A model generated the notes under the pieces. It searched no databases and was not told the DNA's origin. It was given only the letters and a program-made list of their open reading frames with translations. Of a stretch of 64,000 bases of DNA, positions 26,545 through 35,545 are shown piece by piece (within the stretch, counting starts at the first letter, position 1; each line of letters opens with the position of its first letter). The DNA is taken from positions 124,001 through 188,000 of the forward strand of contig NZ_JABXKF010000145.1 in the NCBI RefSeq assembly GCF_017115165.1. The letters run 5' to 3'. Source of the DNA: Nostoc sp. LPT (GTDB lineage Bacteria > Cyanobacteriota > Cyanobacteriia > Cyanobacteriales > Nostocaceae). The position numbers were made by a program, and so were the translations under genes.

Positions 26545-26934
26545 TTACTCCCCTTCTACTTGGGCGCGATACTCATCCGCTGTCAAGGCATCCTCAACTT
26601 CACCAGGGTCATTGACACGCACTTTCAAAAACCACCCTTCCCCGTAGGGGTCTTCTGACACTTCTTCAGGAGAACTAATTAAGGCTTCATTGCGTTCTAT
26701 AACTGTGCCTGTTACTGGTGAATTCAGTTCTTCAACGGCTTTCACTGATTCAATTGTGCCAAAGTTTTCTCCTCTGGTAAGAGCGTCGCCAATTTCTGGC
26801 AGTTCCAAAAAGACGATATCACCCAATTCATGTACGGCAAACTCAGTAATGCCAATGGTGGCAATTTCACCATCAATTCGCACGTATTCATGAGAATCAA
26901 GGTATCTGAAATCTTGAGGATATTCAAAAGACAT
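26545..26934 (-). CDS. gcvH: Glycine cleavage system H protein
   Basis: A 129-residue lipoyl carrier. The swinging-arm lysine is in [18 protein letters not shown] (Lys about residue 64), preceded by the typical [20 protein letters not shown] and [13 protein letters not shown]. It shuttles the aminomethyl intermediate from GcvP to GcvT and electrons to the L protein. Length and motifs are complete. The ribosome site GAGAGGAAG is close to the ATG. It lies 125 bp after gcvT on the same strand, so gcvT-gcvH is probably one transcript. Confidence 0.95.
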   Translation of the reverse strand: MSFEYPQDFRYLDSHEYVRIDGEIATIGITEFAVHELGDIVFLELPEIGDALTRGENFGTIESVKAVEELNSPVTGTVIERNEALISSPEEVSEDPYGEGWFLKVRVNDPGEVEDALTADEYRAQVEGE

Positions 26935-27059
26935 ATCACTTCCTCTCCCTTATCAAAAAAATTATTTCCCTAACAGTCATCCAAGCCATATCTGGTTATG
27001 AACCTTAGTGTAGATTGAATAACTCACAACACATTATTCCTCAAAAACCTCGGCGCTTA

Positions 27060-28196
27060 TCAGTTGGCAACACGATTTTTTGACCGATAAAAGGGACGTT
27101 TAACTACAACTGCTGGATAAGCTTTGCCGCGAATTTCAACTTCTAGCTGCTGACCGACAGTTGCTAGCTGGGTGGAAATGTAAGCTAAGGCAATGGGATA
27201 ACCAAGTGTAAGTGACAGGGTGCCACTAGTAACTTCTCCCACAACTTTACCTGCGGATAACACTTGATAACCATGACGGGCTATGTTGCGTCCTTGGGTT
27301 TGCAAACCTACTAATCGGCGCTGCACTCCAGTGGCTTTTTGTTGTGCTAAAACTTCCCGACCAATAAAATCACCTTTAGTATCTAAGTGAACTAGCCACC
27401 CCAAACCTGCTTCTAAGGGTGTGGTGATGTCATCGATATCTTGTCCGTAAAGTGCCATCGCTGCTTCTAAGCGTAGAGTGTCTCTCGCACCCAGTCCACA
27501 GGAGATAACACCATTTTTATGGAGAGTTTGCCACAATTCTACTCCCACATTCGGGTCTACCATCACCTCAAAGCCATCTTCTCCGGTGTAACCTGTGCGG
27601 GCCAAAAAGGCAGGTTTACCTAGTAGGGTTGCTTCTAAATGTCCGAAGGCTTTAATTGGTTGTAAGTCTTCTTGCACTAATGGCTGGAGATATTTAATCG
27701 CTTTTGGCCCTTGGACGGCAATTAAGACTTTATCTGGTGAAAGGTCTTGGAATTGCAACTTATCTAGGTCAAGGTGTTGCAATAGCCATGCTTTATCTTT
27801 ACTGGAGGTTGCCGCATTGACTATGATGAATACCTTCTGTGTACCAGTGGCGTCTTCACCTTGATAATAAACAATGATGTCGTCAATAATTCCCGCTTGG
27901 GGATTTAACAATACGGTGTATTGTGCTTGACCAGTTTGTAAACGACTCAAATCGGAAGGCACTAGTGGCTGGAGTTGGGAAATCAGGTTTTTACCTTGGA
28001 GGGTAAATTTGCCCATGTGGGAAATATCGAACATTCCGGCTGTATTTCTTACAGCCTCGTGTTCGCGGCTAATTCCACTAAATTGCACAGGCATTTCCCA
28101 GCCGCCAAAGCTAGTAAGGCGTGCTTTGAGTTCTACACCCAGTTGATATAAATGGGTTCGCGCCAGAGATTGGGCGTTGTCTTCTTGATTAGCCAC
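27060..28196 (-). CDS. gcvT: Glycine cleavage system T protein (aminomethyltransferase)
   Basis: A 378-residue folate-dependent enzyme that releases ammonia and transfers the methylene group to tetrahydrofolate. Family blocks are FGGWEMPVQFSGISREHEAV, FDISHMGKF, ARTGYTGEDGFEVMV, GLGARDTLRLEAAMALYGQD and a C-terminal beta-barrel with GEVTSGTLSLTLG. The start is GTG at 28196; no better ATG precedes the conserved region. It is the first gene of the minus-strand gcvT-gcvH unit. I looked for a glycine riboswitch upstream (28197-28490) and saw none. Confidence 0.95.
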   Translation of the reverse strand: MANQEDNAQSLARTHLYQLGVELKARLTSFGGWEMPVQFSGISREHEAVRNTAGMFDISHMGKFTLQGKNLISQLQPLVPSDLSRLQTGQAQYTVLLNPQAGIIDDIIVYYQGEDATGTQKVFIIVNAATSSKDKAWLLQHLDLDKLQFQDLSPDKVLIAVQGPKAIKYLQPLVQEDLQPIKAFGHLEATLLGKPAFLARTGYTGEDGFEVMVDPNVGVELWQTLHKNGVISCGLGARDTLRLEAAMALYGQDIDDITTPLEAGLGWLVHLDTKGDFIGREVLAQQKATGVQRRLVGLQTQGRNIARHGYQVLSAGKVVGEVTSGTLSLTLGYPIALAYISTQLATVGQQLEVEIRGKAYPAVVVKRPFYRSKNRVAN

Positions 28197-28279
28197 AGGT
28201 AATTATTGCGATCGCACCTCAACATCTATCATCCTACGAGATGCTTTCTAGTTTTACAGTCTTTATGTATTGAATTGGT

Positions 28280-28440
28280 TATGGAGCATAGGGCATAGGG
28301 CATGGAGAAGAGATGAGGGAGACAAGGAAGAGGGGGGAGATAAGGGAGAAATTTATTCAATAATTCCCCCTTATCCCCCTACTCTCCTGCTCCCCTGCCC
28401 CTCTGCTCCCCACTCCTTCTTCTCCCTTGTCCCCTTCTGT
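28280..28440. repeat. Purine/pyrimidine-skewed inverted repeat
   Basis: A purine-rich half (GAGATGAGGGAGACAAGG, AGGGGGGAGATAAGGGAG) faces a pyrimidine-rich half (CCCCCTTATCCCCCTACTCT onward) across AATTTATTCAATAATT, giving a long imperfect hairpin between gcvT and the pentapeptide gene. Shorter related stretches occur at 26490-26560 and 59860-59925. Confidence 0.6.
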
Positions 28441-28490
28441 AAGGTTTAATAGTTAATGGTGAAAGTGTTGAGATTTATTAAGAAGAGATT

Positions 28491-28988
28491 ATGAAATATT
28501 GGCGACTGTTAGCTAGCTTTGTCTTAGCTATGGTTCTTTTTTTGTTTCCCCTATCGGCACAAGCTGCAAGTTCTTCCAGTATTACCCGTTCTGTGGGTAA
28601 TGATGAACTTAAGGGCAAGGATTACTCTGGTCAAAGTTTAATTGGTACTGAGTTTACCAATCTCAAATTAGAGAATGCTAATTTTAGCAATGCTGACTTA
28701 CGTGGTGGCGTATTTAACAGTAGCGTATTGGAGGGAGTAAATCTGCATGGTGCTGATTTTAGTGAAGGCATAGCCTATTTAACAAGGTTTAAGGATGCTG
28801 ATTTAAGTGATGCTGTGTTGACTGATGCAATGATGTTGCGTTCTACTTTTGATGGCGTGGATATCACAGGTACTGATTTTACGAATGCAATTTTAGACGG
28901 GATACAAGTGAAAAAGCTTTGTGTTAAGGCAAGTGGTGTGAATTCTAAAACTGGTGTGGATACTCGTAAATCTTTAGGATGTAAGTAG
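28491..28988 (+). CDS. Exported pentapeptide-repeat protein (probably thylakoid lumen)
   Basis: A 165-residue protein with a clear signal peptide ([20 protein letters not shown]). About fifteen pentapeptide units of the A(D/N)LXX kind follow ([38 protein letters not shown]). The C-terminal [12 protein letters not shown] ... LGCK carries two cysteines. This layout is that of the lumenal pentapeptide proteins shared by cyanobacteria and chloroplasts; their function is not settled. The ATG follows AGAAGAGATT. It stands alone. Confidence 0.8.
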   Translation: MKYWRLLASFVLAMVLFLFPLSAQAASSSSITRSVGNDELKGKDYSGQSLIGTEFTNLKLENANFSNADLRGGVFNSSVLEGVNLHGADFSEGIAYLTRFKDADLSDAVLTDAMMLRSTFDGVDITGTDFTNAILDGIQVKKLCVKASGVNSKTGVDTRKSLGCK

Positions 28989-29062
28989 ACTCTTACCCCT
29001 CTTCATTAGCGAAGAAGAGGGGGATATTATTTTAAACCATTCGAGGAGACACAGAGCGATCG

Positions 29063-30829
29063 CTAGTGATATGCTTCTCTTAAAAAGCTGGCATAATTTG
29101 CCCGAACCGTCATAGTTGTCGGATGACTTATACCTAAAGTCCGTTCGCAAATTTTCAAAGCTTTCTCAAATAAGGGTTTGGCTTTTCTGTAGCGTCTTGT
29201 ATAACGGTAAAGTGCTGCTAGATTGTTCAGGCTAATGGCGACATCGGGATGGTTATTTCCCAGCAGGCGTTTACTCAGTTCTAAAGCTTGCTCATACAAA
29301 GGTTCGGCTTGCTTGTAACTTCCTGTAGATTCGTAAAGTTGTGCTAAATTGTTCAGGCTGGTGGCAACATCGGGATGGTTATCTCCCAGCAGGCGTTTTC
29401 TCAATTTTAATGCTTGCTTGAGCAAGGGTTCGGCTTCCCTGTAGCGTCTTGTATAACAGTACAATGCTCCTAAATTGTTCAGACTCGTGGCAACATGGGG
29501 ATGTTCTTCTCCCACTAGGCGTTTCCACAGTTCTAAAGCTTGCTGATACAAAGGTTCGGCTTCGCTATAGCGTCCTGTAGATTCGTAGATTAATCCTAAA
29601 TAGCTTAGGCTAGTGGCGACATCGCTATGTTCTTCTCCTAGCAGGCGCTTTCTCAGTGCTAAAGCTTTCTCAAGCAAGGGTTCGGCTTCGCTGTAGCGTC
29701 CTGTAGATTCGTAGAGTAATGCTAAATTGTTCAGACTAGTGGCGACATCGCTATGTTCTAAACCAAGACGATTTTGAGTTAGTTCTACACACCATTGCAA
29801 CCAAGATTCTGCTTGCTGATAAAGTCCTTGACTTTGATAAAACCAGGCTAATTTGGTGAACAGAGTGATTAGATTTTCATCGCCTATATATTCGGATAGG
29901 TGGGTTGCAACTTCTGTAATGTGCGGGATATGTGGAGTAAGGTTGAGAATGTCTTCAGAGTTAAGCTGTTGCGGAATTAGCTTTGCTACCTCTAACATCA
30001 TGGCTGCAAATTTAGTTTTTGCTTCATCCGCTTCACTTGACTTATCCAACTTCATTCGGAAAAGTTGTCGAATCTGTGGATTTAGACGATAAATTTCTTT
30101 ACTTTTCTGTTGTAGCAAATGCAATTCTAGTAAATCGGCTATGGCTTTCTCGTTGAGTTCTTGTTTTTTGTCATCTTCTATTGTCTCAACAGATAGGGGA
30201 ATGTCAGCTAAAGCACATAAACTTAGCAAACAGCCAAAGCTTTGGGCGTTTTCATCCAACTGTTCCCAAGTCAATTCAAAAGCTTCAAATATACCGTATT
30301 CATCAGGCATCAATGAGTTAGCATTGACTACTGGTTCATGTTCTACTCGTTTCTTCTCTAGCCACTTCAGCAGTGTTTCCAGAGACAAATCTGGCATCTT
30401 ATCCAAATATCGTCCCACTAACTTTAACGCTAAAGGTAAATATCCCAAAAACTTACAAATTCTTCTGGCAACCCAAGCTTCTTGTTGCAGTCGTTCCCGA
30501 ACCACTAGCGATTTTAATAATTTCATCGCCGCCAATGGTTTGAGGACATCCAATTCGCTATTATATTTTACGCTTAGGTAAGCTTGTAACTTTTCTAGTT
30601 TGTCTCGATTGTTGAAAGTAGCTAACTCAGGATTATTCTGGGCAAACTTGTCATATACCTCACCCACCCACTTTGTGAAAGCAGCAATATCAACGTTTAA
30701 TTCCCTGGAAAGTTTAGCTTTACTTTTACCTAAGTCTTCTGTCTGAAAATATTTTGCAAAAGCTGCCGTTTGCTCTAGAGATAAGCCATTCGTAGCAGCT
30801 TCTTCGGCTAGAAAATTAGCCCATTGCAT
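29063..30829 (-). CDS. TPR protein, STAND paralogue lacking the NTPase core
   Basis: A 588-residue paralogue of the protein at 31866-34634. Residues 1-95 (MQWANFLAEEAATNGLSLEQ onward) match the partner's N-terminal helical domain. Then KYNSELD joins straight to VLKPLAAMKLLKSLV, so the segment with Walker A and B (about 170 residues in the partner) is missing without loss of frame. The helical region with CKFLGYLPLALKLVGRYLDK, the winged-helix-like part and about five 42-residue kinesin-light-chain-type TPR units (HPDVATSLNNLAQLYESTG) follow. It cannot bind ATP like its paralogue and may be a regulator, a decoy or a decaying copy. Confidence 0.8.
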   Translation of the reverse strand: MQWANFLAEEAATNGLSLEQTAAFAKYFQTEDLGKSKAKLSRELNVDIAAFTKWVGEVYDKFAQNNPELATFNNRDKLEKLQAYLSVKYNSELDVLKPLAAMKLLKSLVVRERLQQEAWVARRICKFLGYLPLALKLVGRYLDKMPDLSLETLLKWLEKKRVEHEPVVNANSLMPDEYGIFEAFELTWEQLDENAQSFGCLLSLCALADIPLSVETIEDDKKQELNEKAIADLLELHLLQQKSKEIYRLNPQIRQLFRMKLDKSSEADEAKTKFAAMMLEVAKLIPQQLNSEDILNLTPHIPHITEVATHLSEYIGDENLITLFTKLAWFYQSQGLYQQAESWLQWCVELTQNRLGLEHSDVATSLNNLALLYESTGRYSEAEPLLEKALALRKRLLGEEHSDVATSLSYLGLIYESTGRYSEAEPLYQQALELWKRLVGEEHPHVATSLNNLGALYCYTRRYREAEPLLKQALKLRKRLLGDNHPDVATSLNNLAQLYESTGSYKQAEPLYEQALELSKRLLGNNHPDVAISLNNLAALYRYTRRYRKAKPLFEKALKICERTLGISHPTTMTVRANYASFLREAYH

Positions 30830-31127
30830 AAACAGCTTGTAAAGTTTATTTTTATTCTAGCTTTGTCTCATGGGGAAATCTTCTCTGTTTGAGGTAAAAA
30901 TACCATTTGTATATAAATATTTAAAAGCAGTGGCTTGCCTTTAGATATAGCCATTTGAGCTTTTGAAGTTCAAGTTTCGAGTTTTGTACTCAAAATGGAT
31001 AGGCGATATTTACGACGGGCTACGTCTAAGCACTTTGTTACTTAGATGAGAATCAAACCGCAGAGGCGCAGAGGGCACGGAGCAAGAGAGAGCAAAAGCT
31101 GTTTGAAGTTATAATTGATAGCGATCG

Positions 31128-31370
31128 CTATTCCCCTGCTTGTTGTTTGAGTAAATTGACCAAACTATCGGATAACCACAAACCAGCGTCACGCAAAGCT
31201 TGAATTCCAGGAGCAATAGTATTAACTTCTACTGTTTGTATCCAATAAATATTGGGCAATTATGTTGATGCGATATCATCTTTTGTTGTGACTTCTTCAA
31301 AAACACAGAATGGAACTAAAACTTCTGTGAATAATTGTGGAATTAATTTTGCTTGCTGACTTTTCATTCA
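31128..31370 (-). pseudogene. Relic of a PIN-domain toxin (DUF3368-like)
   Basis: On the minus strand the frame reads KLIPQLFTEVLVPFCVFEEV, an internal stop (TAA), WIQTVEVNTIAPG, then directly QALRDAGLWLSDSLVNLLKQ and QAGE before TAG at 31128. Start and end resemble DUF3368 PIN toxins, which normally have about 150 residues; the N-terminus and the acidic catalytic centre are missing. It lies behind the UPF0175 gene, the usual partner. The stop codon overlaps a HIP1 octamer. Confidence 0.6.
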
Positions 31371-31405
31371 TAACAATCAAAGGTGAAGAGTTAATAATTA
31401 CACGA

Positions 31406-31660
31406 TTAATCAACATTTGCCAGTTCCTGGGCTAACTCTTGGGCAGTATATTGCATAAAATCTACTTGGTAGCGTGATAAGGCATTAATAAATTCAGCAC
31501 GAGTTAGCCCAGCAATCTCTGCTGCTTTGGCTTGTGAAATGTCGCCTAATTCATACCATTTAACTGCTGCGGCAACTCGCATTTCTTGGATAAATTCTTC
31601 TGGATTTTTACGAAGTGCTGAAAATACTGTTTCTGGTAATTGGATTGGTACTGTTCGCAT
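31406..31660 (-). CDS. UPF0175 family protein (antitoxin-like)
   Basis: An 84-residue small protein with RTVPIQLPETVFSALRKNPE followed by the helix-turn-helix-like AAAVKWYELGDISQAKAAEI and AGLTRAEFINALSRY, the UPF0175 pattern. Members usually precede DUF3368 PIN toxins and are thought to be antitoxins. Here the toxin behind it is broken, so this is a solitary antitoxin. ATG 31660 is chosen because GAGGA lies just upstream; the longer frame to 31723 adds unrelated residues. It sits between the two STAND/TPR paralogues. Confidence 0.75.
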   Translation of the reverse strand: MRTVPIQLPETVFSALRKNPEEFIQEMRVAAAVKWYELGDISQAKAAEIAGLTRAEFINALSRYQVDFMQYTAQELAQELANVD

Positions 31661-31865
31661 AATTTTATCCTCAAATTTGGCGTTTGGAATTTGAAACCGC
31701 AAAGCGATGTCTACGATGGTCACTGAGCTTGTCGAAGTGCGGGCTACGCCTACGCTCTATTCTTTACTGTACTTTGGTTATGAGGGGAAGATCGTTGCTA
31801 AAATTTGAACTACAACTGTTGTGTGGCATCAATTTTGTGTGATTTTGTGAGAAAGGGTGCGATCG

Positions 31866-34634
31866 TTAGGGATATGCTTCTCTTAAAAATCTTGCATAAT
31901 TTCCCCGAACCGTGATTGTATGGGGATGACCTACACCTAAAGTTTGCTTATAAATTGCCAAAGCTTGCTGATACAGAGTTTCGGCTTCGCTGTAGCGTCC
32001 TGTAGCATGGTAAACTAATGCGAGATTGTTCATGCTTTGGGCGACATGGGGATGGTTGTCTCCCAGTAAGCATTTATACAGTTCCAAAGCTTGCAGATGC
32101 AGGGGTTCGGCTTCGCTGTAGCGTCCTGTAGAACGGTAGAGTCCTGCGAGATTGTTCAGGCTTTGGGCGACATGGGGATGGTTGTCTCCCAGTAAGCGTT
32201 TGCACAGTTCCAAAGCTTGCAGATACAGGGGTTCAGCTTCGCTGTAGCGTCCTGTAGAACGGTAGAGTTCTCCGAGATTGTTCAGACTTTGGGCGACATG
32301 AGGATGGTTGTCTCCCAGTAAGCGTTTGTACAGTTCCAAAGCTTGCAGATACAGGGGTTCAGCTTCGCTGTAGCTTCCTGTAGAATGGTAGAGTAATGCG
32401 AGATTGTTCAGGCTTTGGGCGACATCGGGATGGTTGTCTCCCAGTAAGCGTTTTCTCAGTTCCAAAGCTTGCTGCAACAGGGGTTCAGCTTCGCTGTAGC
32501 GTCCTTTAGAAAAGTAGAGTAATGCGAGATTGTTCAAGCTAGTGAGGACATGGGGATGGTTGTCTCCCAGTAAGCGTTTGCACAGTTCCAAAGCTTGCTG
32601 CAACAGGGGTTCGGCTTCGCTGTAGCGTCCTGTAGAACGGTAGAGTTCTCCGAGATTGTTCAGGCTTTGGGCGACATGGGGATGGTTGTCTCCCAGTAAG
32701 CGTTTGTACAGTTCCAAAGCTTGCTGCAACAGGGGTTCAGCTTCGCTGTAGCGTCCTGTAGAAAAGTAGAGTAATGCGAGATTGTTCAGGCTAGTGAGGA
32801 CATGGGGATGGTTGTCTCCCAGTAAGCGTTTTCTCAGTTCCAAAGCTTGCAGATGCAAGGATTCGGCTTCTCTGTAGCGTCCTGTAGATTCGTAGAGTCC
32901 TGCAAGATTGTTCAAGCTGTTGGCGACATTGGGATGGTTGTCTCCCAGTAAGCGTTTGCACAGTTCCAAAGCTTGCTGCAACAGGGGTTCGGCTTCGCTG
33001 TAGCGTCCTGTAGAAAAGTAGAGTTCTGCGAGATTGTTCAGGCTAGTGGCGACATCAGGATGTTCTAAACCAAGACGATTTTCAGCTACCTCTACACATA
33101 GTTTGTACCAAGGTTCTGCTTGCTGATAAAGTCCTTGACCTTGATAGAACCAGCCTAAGCCTGTAAAAGGCCAAGTTAAATCCTCGTCGCTGAGATATTG
33201 GGATAGGTAAGTTGCAACTTCTCCAAGGTGGAGGATATGTGGAGTGAGGTTGAAAATATCTTCACGGTTAGGCTGTTGAGGAATTTGCTTTGCCACCTCT
33301 ACCATCTGTGCTGCAAAAGCGGTTTTTACTTCATCCGCCTCAGTTGACTCATCCAATTTCATTTGGAAAAATTGCCGAATCAGTGGATGTAGACGATATA
33401 TTCCTTTACTTTGCCATTGTATTAAATGCAGTTTCCGCAACTCTGCTATAGCTTTCTCCCAGAGTTCTTGTTCATCGTCATCTTCTATCGCCTCAATAGA
33501 AAAAAGAATATCAGCCAAGGCATACAAACTCAGCCAATAGCCTAAGCGTTGTGCATTTTCATCCAACTGTTCCCAACTTAATGCAAAAGCTTCAGCTACA
33601 CCGTATTCATAACGCATCAATGCGTTAGCCTTGGCTATTGCTTCATGTTCCAGTCGCTTTTTCTCTAGCCGCTTCAGCAGTTTATCCAGAGACAAATCTG
33701 GCATTGTATCGAGATATCGCCCCACTAACTCTAACGCTAAAGGCAAATATCCCAAGAATTTACAAATTTTTCTCGCAACCCAAGGTTCGCTTTTCAGTCG
33801 TTCTCTATCAACCAGCGATTTTAATAATTTCATCGCCGCCAAAGGTTTGAGAACACCCAAAGGTAATTGCGGCAAAGTTCTATCAAATCCCAGGCGCGTT
33901 GTCAGCAGTGCTTTAAACTTGAGTAATTCCGGGGGTAGATAAGGCTGAACCTGTTTTTTATAGTCGGTGACATCATCAAACACCAGCAGCACTTCACCTT
34001 GTTGCCAATTTTGCCAGCAGTATTTCAGCCTATCTACTAATTCCCAATCGTCCGGTGCAATGAGTTTAAATTTCAATTCAGCAAATCTGAGAATCTGAAT
34101 TCCGACATCAATTCCCTGTGCAGATAACCAGCAAACCCCACCTTGATAATTCCGCAAGTGCTGTTTAGCGTATTGGGTAGCCAGTTCAGTTTTGCCTACT
34201 CCACCCATACCCGCCACAGCTACAATGGCAACTTGCTGAGATGTTTGTAATGAGGAGTGCAGGTTTTGTAGTTCCGTCTCACGTCCCACAAATTTTTCAA
34301 ATGGCACAGCAGGGGGAATGTTGTGATGAATTTCTTTACTTGTGGGTTGGGCATCTTGCCCGCCATTATATTTTGCTGTGAGGCAAGCTCGTAGCTTTTC
34401 TAGCTTACCCCGACCTTTAGAGGTGGATAACTCAGGATAACTCTGGGCAAACTTTTTATAAACGGCAGTCATCCGTTTTGTGAAAGTATCTTCTTCGATA
34501 CCTAATTTGATGGCAAGATTCAATTCACTCTTCCCTGAGTTTTCAGTCTTCAAACGCTCAACAAAAGCTGCCGTTTGCTCTGGGGATAAGCTATTAGTAG
34601 CAGCTTCATTGGCTAGAAAATCAGCCCATTGCAT
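31866..34634 (-). CDS. STAND (NB-ARC-like) NTPase with TPR sensor repeats
   Basis: A 922-residue signal-transduction ATPase. Residues 1-95 form a helical N-terminal domain that resembles an effector-associated or HTH-like module. About 110-280 is the NTPase: FVGRETEL, Walker A AVAGMGGVGKTELATQYA, Walker B GEVLLVFDDV and TTR in the sensor position (KALLTTRLG). A helical/winged-helix part with FLGYLPLALELVGRYLDT follows. From about residue 510 nine nearly identical 42-residue TPR units (GDNHPHVAQSLNNLGELYRS) form the sensor. Such proteins oligomerise on ligand binding; some bacterial STANDs act in phage defence, which is only a possibility here. It is divergent from a small membrane protein gene. 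Confidence 0.85.
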   Translation of the reverse strand: MQWADFLANEAATNSLSPEQTAAFVERLKTENSGKSELNLAIKLGIEEDTFTKRMTAVYKKFAQSYPELSTSKGRGKLEKLRACLTAKYNGGQDAQPTSKEIHHNIPPAVPFEKFVGRETELQNLHSSLQTSQQVAIVAVAGMGGVGKTELATQYAKQHLRNYQGGVCWLSAQGIDVGIQILRFAELKFKLIAPDDWELVDRLKYCWQNWQQGEVLLVFDDVTDYKKQVQPYLPPELLKFKALLTTRLGFDRTLPQLPLGVLKPLAAMKLLKSLVDRERLKSEPWVARKICKFLGYLPLALELVGRYLDTMPDLSLDKLLKRLEKKRLEHEAIAKANALMRYEYGVAEAFALSWEQLDENAQRLGYWLSLYALADILFSIEAIEDDDEQELWEKAIAELRKLHLIQWQSKGIYRLHPLIRQFFQMKLDESTEADEVKTAFAAQMVEVAKQIPQQPNREDIFNLTPHILHLGEVATYLSQYLSDEDLTWPFTGLGWFYQGQGLYQQAEPWYKLCVEVAENRLGLEHPDVATSLNNLAELYFSTGRYSEAEPLLQQALELCKRLLGDNHPNVANSLNNLAGLYESTGRYREAESLHLQALELRKRLLGDNHPHVLTSLNNLALLYFSTGRYSEAEPLLQQALELYKRLLGDNHPHVAQSLNNLGELYRSTGRYSEAEPLLQQALELCKRLLGDNHPHVLTSLNNLALLYFSKGRYSEAEPLLQQALELRKRLLGDNHPDVAQSLNNLALLYHSTGSYSEAEPLYLQALELYKRLLGDNHPHVAQSLNNLGELYRSTGRYSEAEPLYLQALELCKRLLGDNHPHVAQSLNNLAGLYRSTGRYSEAEPLHLQALELYKCLLGDNHPHVAQSMNNLALVYHATGRYSEAETLYQQALAIYKQTLGVGHPHTITVRGNYARFLREAYP

Positions 34635-34768
34635 AGACAGCTTGTGAGATTTCTTCTCGATTCTACTTAATTTCTACTTAATTTCTACTTTGTCTCCATT
34701 TCTAGGGAATCTCCTCTTCTTCTGGCAGAAATATTATTTGCATATAAACATTTAGAAGAGGTTCAGCC

Positions 34769-35029
34769 GTGAAAACTGTCTTAACAACTCCAGTCAACTC
34801 CAATCAAACCACCCAAACTTCGCAATTAATCCCCGCCTCGCCAACATCGGTAGAGAATCCATCTACTTGGATGCGAGATGGATACAGTCCTACTGAAATT
34901 ATTCTGGCGGCGGCAATTTTAACTTCATTGTCTATTGGGGGAGTTGCCTCTGTGATTGTCGCAATTACGCGTTTAGTTAAAACTTTAGTGCCTGTAATGG
35001 TGCAGCCGACAAGGGAAAATAAGAAGTAG
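34769..35029 (+). CDS. Small single-pass membrane protein, unknown function
   Basis: An 86-residue protein starting with GTG (AGAGG 8 bases upstream). A polar Thr/Ser/Pro-rich N-terminal half is followed by GYSPTEIILAAAILTSLSIG and GVASVIVAITRLV, one long hydrophobic helix, and a short basic tail. I do not recognise the family. It is divergent from the STAND gene across 134 bp, so they may share a control region; a role as a membrane partner is speculation. Confidence 0.55.
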   Translation: MKTVLTTPVNSNQTTQTSQLIPASPTSVENPSTWMRDGYSPTEIILAAAILTSLSIGGVASVIVAITRLVKTLVPVMVQPTRENKK

Positions 35030-35245
35030 TCAATTAAGAGCCAGGGCGAATGGAATTCGCGGCTACAACAAACAAAGTCCGCCTGCGCGGACTGAGGAAA
35101 AATTGAAGGGTTGAAACCCACGTAGGTGGGTTTTGCCTGTGTAGACGCAGTTTCTAACCGCCGATTTTATTCACCATATCAGAGAACAAGAATTCTGCGT
35201 AGGCGTAGCCCGTTGTAGACATCGCCACTTGAACCTCTGAACCTC

Positions 35246-35482
35246 GACGTTGCACCTTTTTACCTGAACGTTGAACTTTTTTACCTCAACGTTGAACCTT
35301 TTTACCTCAACGTTGAACTTTTTTACCTCAACGTTGAACCTTTTTACCTCAACGTTGAACTTTTTTACCTCAACGTTGAACCTTTTTACCTCAACGTTGA
35401 ACTTTTTTACCTAAACGTTGAACCTTTTTACCTGAACGTTGAACTTTTTTACCTCAACGTTGAACTTTTTTACCTCAACTTT
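35246..35482. repeat. 21-bp tandem repeat array (ACGTTGAACnTTTTTACCTCA)
   Basis: About eleven contiguous 21-bp units, alternating ACGTTGAACCTTTTTACCTC and ACGTTGAACTTTTTTACCTC, occupy the gap between the small membrane gene and the FHA-flavoprotein gene. The upstream part 35030-35245 holds an interspersed repeat (GCGTAGGCGTAGCCCGTTG). No gene is seen in 35030-35545. Confidence 0.9.
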
Positions 35483-35545
35483 GGAGTTTGGTACTCAAAA
35501 CAGCCAGATAAATACTCTATCCCTCCTGCCCCCTGCCTCCTAATA

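Noticed and set aside
28197-28490. Glycine riboswitch upstream of gcvT
   Set aside because: The region is mainly a purine/pyrimidine-skewed inverted repeat on the other side of the promoter; no conserved aptamer core was seen.
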